From positions 140,055,937-140,119,936 of the forward strand of contig OV884011.1 of assembly GCA_930367205.1 (NCBI GenBank): a stretch of DNA of 64,000 nucleotides, written 5' to 3'. Source of the stretch: Acanthosoma haemorrhoidale (taxonomy: Eukaryota; Arthropoda; Insecta; Hemiptera; Acanthosomatidae). The position numbers were made by a program, and so were the translations under genes. Of this stretch, positions 58,501 through 64,000 are shown in pieces (the stretch's first letter is position 1; each line of letters starts with the position of its first letter). Below the pieces are notes generated by a model that searched no databases, was not told the origin of the DNA, and saw only the letters and a list, made by a program, of their open reading frames with translations.

Positions 58501-61500
58501 ACATAAATCGTGTGAACCAGACAGGTAACCCACTTCAGCAGTAGAAATTTCCAATCAACTCATAAATTATATTACTCTTCCGTTGCCATAACGTCGGATA
58601 AAAAAAACGGTTACACTTTCGAATTAGAAAACGTTTATAGTAAGTAAAATTTTCATGTCAAATGACTAAACTATTTATATTTTCTTGAACTTGATGGGCA
58701 GCGATGAACGGAGAAAACTGTTAATTTCTTAATAGCTCCATGCAGTTATAATAAAGAATGTCTTCTTTCTCGAATAGTTGAGCATAGAGGGACCGAATAC
58801 CACAAAAGTTTTCTACTGGCCCTAAGCTCCCAAGTCCTTGACGGTCCAGCAGAAGAAGGGCCGACATCACAAAGGGCCTTAGAAAACCCTTTGTAAAGAA
58901 ACAAAGCTCCGGGGGAACCCTACGAAGGTTATTATGGTTCTTATAATCGAGTTTATTTATCAAACGAAATGAACAAGTGTTTTTTTTTTAATACCCTTTC
59001 TTGTTTCTCAGGATTTTTTTTTAATCACCCCTTTGAAGTTCTGTCTTGTGATTGGAATGGGATATTTTAAAGGCGGATGAAACACGAGAAACAAAAAAAA
59101 TACCAACTATTGTAGGCAATCTGAACGGGGGAAAAACAGCCTCGGTTAAGTATACAGGTCGCCGAGTTTTTTCTTCCGGTGCCAGTAACTCATGTACGGC
59201 AGATATTTTGATCTATGTCTTTTCACTCATGCCGTTTCTGACTTCTGCTGCTTTTGAAAAAGTGGCCAAAAAAAAAATGGGCATTCTACCATCCGCAATA
59301 GGGTATTCTACACAAAAGGTTTCACTACTCAAGTACCTGAACCCTGCCTATTAAAAAATCAGATCTTCTAGATCATTCTCATACTCCATTTGTCTACTTG
59401 GACTTGGTATTCTAGCAATTGTACAATAATGTACAATAATAACACAAAAATACCCCATTCTTTGAATAATATTATATAAAATTCTTAAGTAACCAAGCAT
59501 TATATTGATGCTTGAGTCGTTTAATATAGATTCGTTGTTTTTTTTAGTTATAAATGCGACATTGCTAATTAGTGCTCTGTTTTATTTCTACATTCAAAAT
59601 TGTCTGTGACTGAAATGAACTTGTGATAATAATATAACTATGCACGCGTGAATAGTTTAAATATGGTGTTAAAATAAACATATAATTGACGATAACGTAC
59701 CTTAAACTAGGTCAGAATTTTAATAATGAACACTTTATTTATCTGTTTCCTAATACACATACCCACTCACGAGCGCCAATACGAACAAGTTCAAATATAG
59801 CCTTCACATCAAACAGTCGAGTGAACATAAATTCAACTAGATCCAAAAATAGGTTTCTCTAATTGGACCTATTAGGTTTCTGAAATATTCAGAAAACCAG
59901 TTCGTTACCGCCTCTCCCTAACAATTTGTTTTTTGTTCTGCCGATCATAAAATAAAATTTGATCAGCATTGGAGTTCTTTTATTCTTTTTTCATTCCTGA
60001 CACCCAGCACGACAGAGATATTTCTGAATGGGATAGCTTCCTGACTCGGTTGCGATACATGATCGACTAGTTGGTGGTGATTGGTTAGAATTAATAGTCA
60101 TGTTGCACTAATGGCTGCTATATAGTTTATTATATCTTTACGATCTTAGTAAGGTTTTACACCATTGGTTATTACACTAGATGGCTTAACGATGGGAAAA
60201 AGAACTGCAACTTCTACTTTTAGAGTTGAGCAGTGAAAAAATGAAAGTGATTAACTTCATAAATCCAGCAAGGATCTAATGATTACCTGTCAGTTGGTTA
60301 CAGGGCTGCTCAAAGTTGTATTCTGAAAAACTCACTAGTTTAAATCTACCACACTTTGACACTCCTCGGGGTCAATTAAAATACAGGTAGTTTTTAAATT
60401 TGTGGGATTTATTTTTGTTTTTATTTTTTTTCTGGTGGGGTAGAAGCCCATTTTACCATTGTGCTGCTGTCCAACTGGATTGCTGATTCATGCGGAGGTC
60501 TACTACAGGTACTCTTTTAAGCCAATATTTTACCTTTTTGGTGGCTTGCTTGCTCTGAAGGCCTTTTTCTTTTAGTTAGTAATATAAAAATATGTAGTGC
60601 TATGTATATATTTGATATATACCACTACAATCATTTCCTCAATTAGAGAATAACTTGTGCTAGAGTATGCACCTCATTAATTTTGAATCGGAATATAATA
60701 GTGTTTTCGTGTTAAGATTCATGTTTAAATACAATTATTTCTGCTTATACACGATTTGATATGTTACATATGGAGATAATGGCAGAAAATAAGGCTGCCT
60801 GACCAGTTGTTTAAATTATTTTAACTACACGTGCAAAGAAACAGAAAAAAATTTAACCATAAATTTTAAAATAACAGAAACATAAATTATTTTTCCGAAG
60901 AGAAAACTTTCAGTTATTTTTCATTGAGTTATTTCATGAACTTTAGTTTATTAAAGGTTCGGTTAATGGCATTCGAAACTCTTTTAGGATAGAGGGAATC
61001 TTGAAGTCATTAAAGTCTGGATGATAATATTAATTAAACAGGTCTCTTCAAGGCATGGAAGATGTCTAGCTCTGATAGATTTGATACTGTGCCATTTTTC
61101 AAGTACCAGCTCAAAAGTTAATCATTATTTAAAGTTACCAAACAAGTAAATTAAGTATATCAACACAATTTTTCTATCTCAGTCTTGATTGAGTTTATTT
61201 TTGTGATTGCCAAGTAGTGCAAATACAACAGAAAGTATTGCCATCTTGCACCACCCGCGGATAGATAGCTATGAGACACGTGTTGTATAGGTTACAACGG
61301 CGGGGCGACACCTATACCGAAGAGAAAAGCTGCAACAATGCGACGATAGTTGATAGTGCAATAGTGTTGTATAAGTCCGGCCGGTGTCAACTATCAGGCC
61401 TTTCCTTTCTAGATCGCAGTCCTTCGGACGATAAAACAGCTTGCCGGTCCAGATCCAGTCCGTTCGCACTTTAGCCCCTCTTATCTGATTATAAAGAAAT

Positions 61501-61996
61501 TTAAATTTTCGATGATAATGTAATTCCTTTTATCATTCCATTTTTATATCTCGTTTACTGAAAATCTCCTGGTAAACAAATAAAAAATATTTAAATATCT
61601 AAAATATTAACAAATTAACAACCCGAAAACATAATAAACCTGGCTACAGCTTAGTAGATTCGCGATTTTTTTTCTGAACGCCTCTTATCTTGGCGTACTT
61701 TGATTGTTTATATTTGTTGGTACAATTGTGTTCCTTTTAGGAAGTACATTTTCTCCACAGTCGCTGAGGGGTTGTTTAAAAGAGCTTGGTATGCCGGTGG
61801 TTTTTTTTATAATGGGCAGTCCATTAGAATATTTTTGAAATGCGTTACCATGTACAGTTTGCCTTTAACCAAGGAGAAAATCGGAAGGTCTTACCTTGAC
61901 GAAAGTAGAGCCTCTCTCTTCAGGGTGAATACAGAAGGGGAAACACTGAGACGGTCCGGTCTGTTTAAAAAGGCCGTGGTGAGGACGCGATGGAAA
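52595..61996. other. Intergenic DNA with scattered GC-richer islands, no gene recognised
   Basis: Over 9 kb without a supported gene. Islands lie at 53.17-53.40 kb (with a hairpin, listed separately), 55.57-55.87 kb (ending in CTGTAG|GTATTA), 56.55-56.95 kb, 57.35-57.56 kb (with ACAGACAGACAGACA at 57351-57365, then TAATTAG and TATATGG motifs) and 61.25-61.48 kb. Any of these could be exons or regulatory DNA. Open frames at 58721-58963 (minus) and 59052-59354 (plus) have no domain that I recognise. Confidence 0.3.
53261..53286. other. Perfect 9-bp hairpin
   Basis: CCGGTGGGT and ACCCACCGG are separated by an 8-base loop, inside a GC-rich island. It could be structured RNA, a protein-binding dyad or chance. 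Confidence 0.5.
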
Positions 61997-62141
61997 GCCG
62001 GGTGAGATGAGATGCAGCGATTAGATGCTAGCAGCCCAGGCTATACTCCTCCTCTATGGTATTTGATTGAAATCACTCAACACCTCTTTCCTCACCTTCA
62101 GACCCACTGGAGAACCTCATGTCTTATTGCTGCTGCTGGCT
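61997..62141 (+). repeat. Dispersed repeat SR2, copy 1 (145 bp)
   Basis: The block from GCCGGGTGAGATGAGATGCA to TTATTGCTGCTGCTGGC recurs at 62642-62788 in the same orientation at roughly 90% identity by eye. It contains TGATTGAAATCACTCAA. No protein, tRNA-like box or tail is visible. Confidence 0.75.
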
Positions 62142-62641
62142 GGAAGCCCGTGTGTGTGCTGTGTACGCCCATAACAGATCCTGTGTAATAGTCCCTCATG
62201 GTTGGAGGGATCTTTCCCACGCTGGGATCTGCCATTAGGGAAGATTATACATTGTTGTTTGTACAAAATACCTGTTGGTTTTACTTTTATTTTGATCAAA
62301 TATTGTGCACTGATGATTTCCCTCACTAATTCGGCTATATTTGCTTGACATTTGGTGTTGCCCCCCCCCCTAGTCAACCTTTGCATCCTAATAGTATTCA
62401 CGTGATTTTAATTCATATTTAGTTTATAAAACTCTTTCTACTAGAGAAAACTGTGTAACTAGAAATAAAATCTAGACATCATTACATACCTACATATATC
62501 GAGTTTGGTTGATAAAAGAAAAATGTTAGACTTTCATCAAATATATTACTGAATGCAAGGTTAGAAAATATCAGTAATTACCACATTACTACATTGAACT
62601 TATTTCAGTATCGTAAATTAGAGTTCTTAAAAAAGTGATAA
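62142..62641. other. Spacer between SR2 copies
   Basis: A C-homopolymer of about 10 bases lies near 62360-62369; nothing else recognised. Confidence 0.4.
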
Positions 62642-62788
62642 GCCGGTTGAGATGAGATCCAGCGATTAGATGCCGGGCAGCCCCGGTTATACTCCTCCTC
62701 TGTGGTATTTGATTGAAATCACTCAAACACCTCTTTCCTCGCCTCCAGACCTACTGAAGAGTCTCATGTCTTATTGCTGCTTGCTGGC
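62642..62788 (+). repeat. Dispersed repeat SR2, copy 2 (147 bp)
   Basis: Second copy of 61997-62141, about 645 bases downstream. The flanks are unrelated, so either a dispersed element or a local duplication whose outer parts have diverged. Confidence 0.75.
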
Positions 62789-64000
62789 ATTATACTGCTA
62801 TCTCTCAAACATTTCAAACTAGGGCCCGATTGACCTAAATTGACCACTATTCATCAACTCCCAGTTTGCATAATTGAGAATTTCAACAACAGAATCGACC
62901 TGTCTCAATTGTCACATAATCAAGTGTCCGCATTCGCAATAAATATAAGAAGTTGTCGCGAGGCGATTCCCCCTCGAAGACCTGGTCGTAATGAGCAGGT
63001 AATCATGTCTGGCTTATATTAAAGAAATTTACATTGATATTTATTCCCCTGTAAGAATAAATGATAGATGGGGGAAAGGAATGTCTAGGATTAGCATTCA
63101 TATATCAAGGCTTCTTCTTGTTGCTCTCATCTCGCGAGCGGTAAAACTTGGCATTATCTCCATCCTATGAATCGGCGGCTTCTACTGTTATAGCTATCTA
63201 ATTCACAAATTTTCTCTACGTATCTCCAACTGAAAAATATTAAATCCAAAAATGGGAAACCGTAGTTCAGTTACGGAATGTCCTTAGGTACGTGATAGGA
63301 TTGCGTTGAAGTCGACAAAATACCTGAATATTTATAAGTCACCTTAAAGGTCAGCTCACTCTAGACTTTACTTCAAATCTCATGATTTCATTACTAAGTG
63401 ATGTGATCAACACCGTTAAACAATATATTACTAACAATAATATAACGTAATAATACTAACATTGAACGTTTCCAATTTTTTTTTTCCCTGGTCGTCGGTA
63501 GGTACAATGATCCTTTAAAGTCGTTGCTTCTTCTTGAAGTGGATTTATTCTTCAATATTACCAATCTTTCAAAATTACCGTTACCCGGTACCGGTACCGA
63601 CCCTCACTCGAGGCTAGGCTAAAACTAACCATTCCCTCATCAACGCCACCTGACTTGCTCTCATTGGCCAAAGGAAAGATCATATGTTCTGTATTGTATT
63701 GTCCATAACATCTTATTATATATAAAGTTACTGGTCCGTCTCATAATAGAGTAGAAACTCAAATATTAAAAGTTCTTTAATATAATCAATAATGATATTT
63801 TTTAGAAATTCAAATTTAGAAAAACTCCAGAAATATGAAAACATATTTTTTCGAAAAATATTGCATGCACTCCTTTGAAGGGTCAACAAGTTCAATAATT
63901 GAGGCTCACATTAGCAATAAAACCGTTTTACCATCTTAGAGGCAGTTGGAGGAGCATCCTGAAAACATTTTTTTATTTCTTTGGGAGATTTCAGTTTCAC
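62789..64000. other. Intergenic, nothing recognised
   Basis: A 14-bp palindrome CGGTACCGGTACCG lies at 63586-63599. No gene or repeat otherwise. Confidence 0.35.

Overview
This is a eukaryotic nuclear window, most likely from an insect and possibly a hemipteran, though the species cannot be fixed from the sequence. It is AT-rich, has no operon-like gene packing, and carries jockey-type non-LTR retrotransposons (LINEs), the 3' end of a Ty3/gypsy-type LTR element, long (CT)n microsatellites, SINE-like repeats and a MITE-like element. I found no complete host protein-coding gene. Every confidently recognised coding segment is the remains of a retrotransposon. Most other open frames are short, AT-rich and lack recognisable domains.

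Layout. 1-1067: the 3' end of a gypsy-type provirus, with an RNase H remnant joined to the integrase C-terminus, then a polypurine tract and a 172-bp LTR. 1068-7852: AT-rich DNA with nothing recognised. 7853-8594: a 5'-truncated LINE (family B, minus strand) bracketed by an exact 11-bp target-site duplication. 9281-10754: LINE A1 (minus strand), with an almost continuous reverse transcriptase. 16352-17425: two copies of a 169-bp SINE-like repeat. 18.5-18.9 kb: an old diverged repeat, invaded by LINE A2 (18938-20705), which has lost its whole reverse transcriptase and has an imperfect 12-bp target-site duplication. 26537-27506: a 900-bp block with two CT arrays and two palindromes, bracketed by a 35-bp exact direct repeat. 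27.57-28.15 kb: more of the old diverged repeat. 31061-32328: a 31-bp minisatellite running into a 514-bp tandem duplication, each copy of which holds a 245-bp MITE-like element. 33.7-34.15 kb: a heavily decayed LINE of a third kind. 34.5-36.4 kb: two LINE-A tails. 38.2-38.5 kb and 43.3-43.7 kb: GC-richer islands that could be promoters or first exons. 45.0 kb: a third CT array. 48.0 kb: a LINE-A 3'UTR scrap. 49.3-49.5 kb: two tRNA-like SINE heads in opposite orientation. 51.5-52.6 kb: a LINE-A tail followed by a second LINE-A copy with an uninterrupted ORF2 C-terminus. 62.0-62.8 kb: a 146-bp dispersed repeat present twice.

The family-A LINE copies tell most of the story. At least seven pieces (A1-A7) share a 3' end containing GGCAGATTGTAATT. 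A1 and A7 agree at almost every residue of the ORF2 C-terminus, so the family was active recently, while the tails fall into two subtypes. Exon-like candidates (38.2-38.5, 40.7-40.9, 41.66-41.71 and 43.27-43.38 kb) are given as low-confidence leads only. No bacterial-type system, CRISPR array or conventional complete gene was seen.
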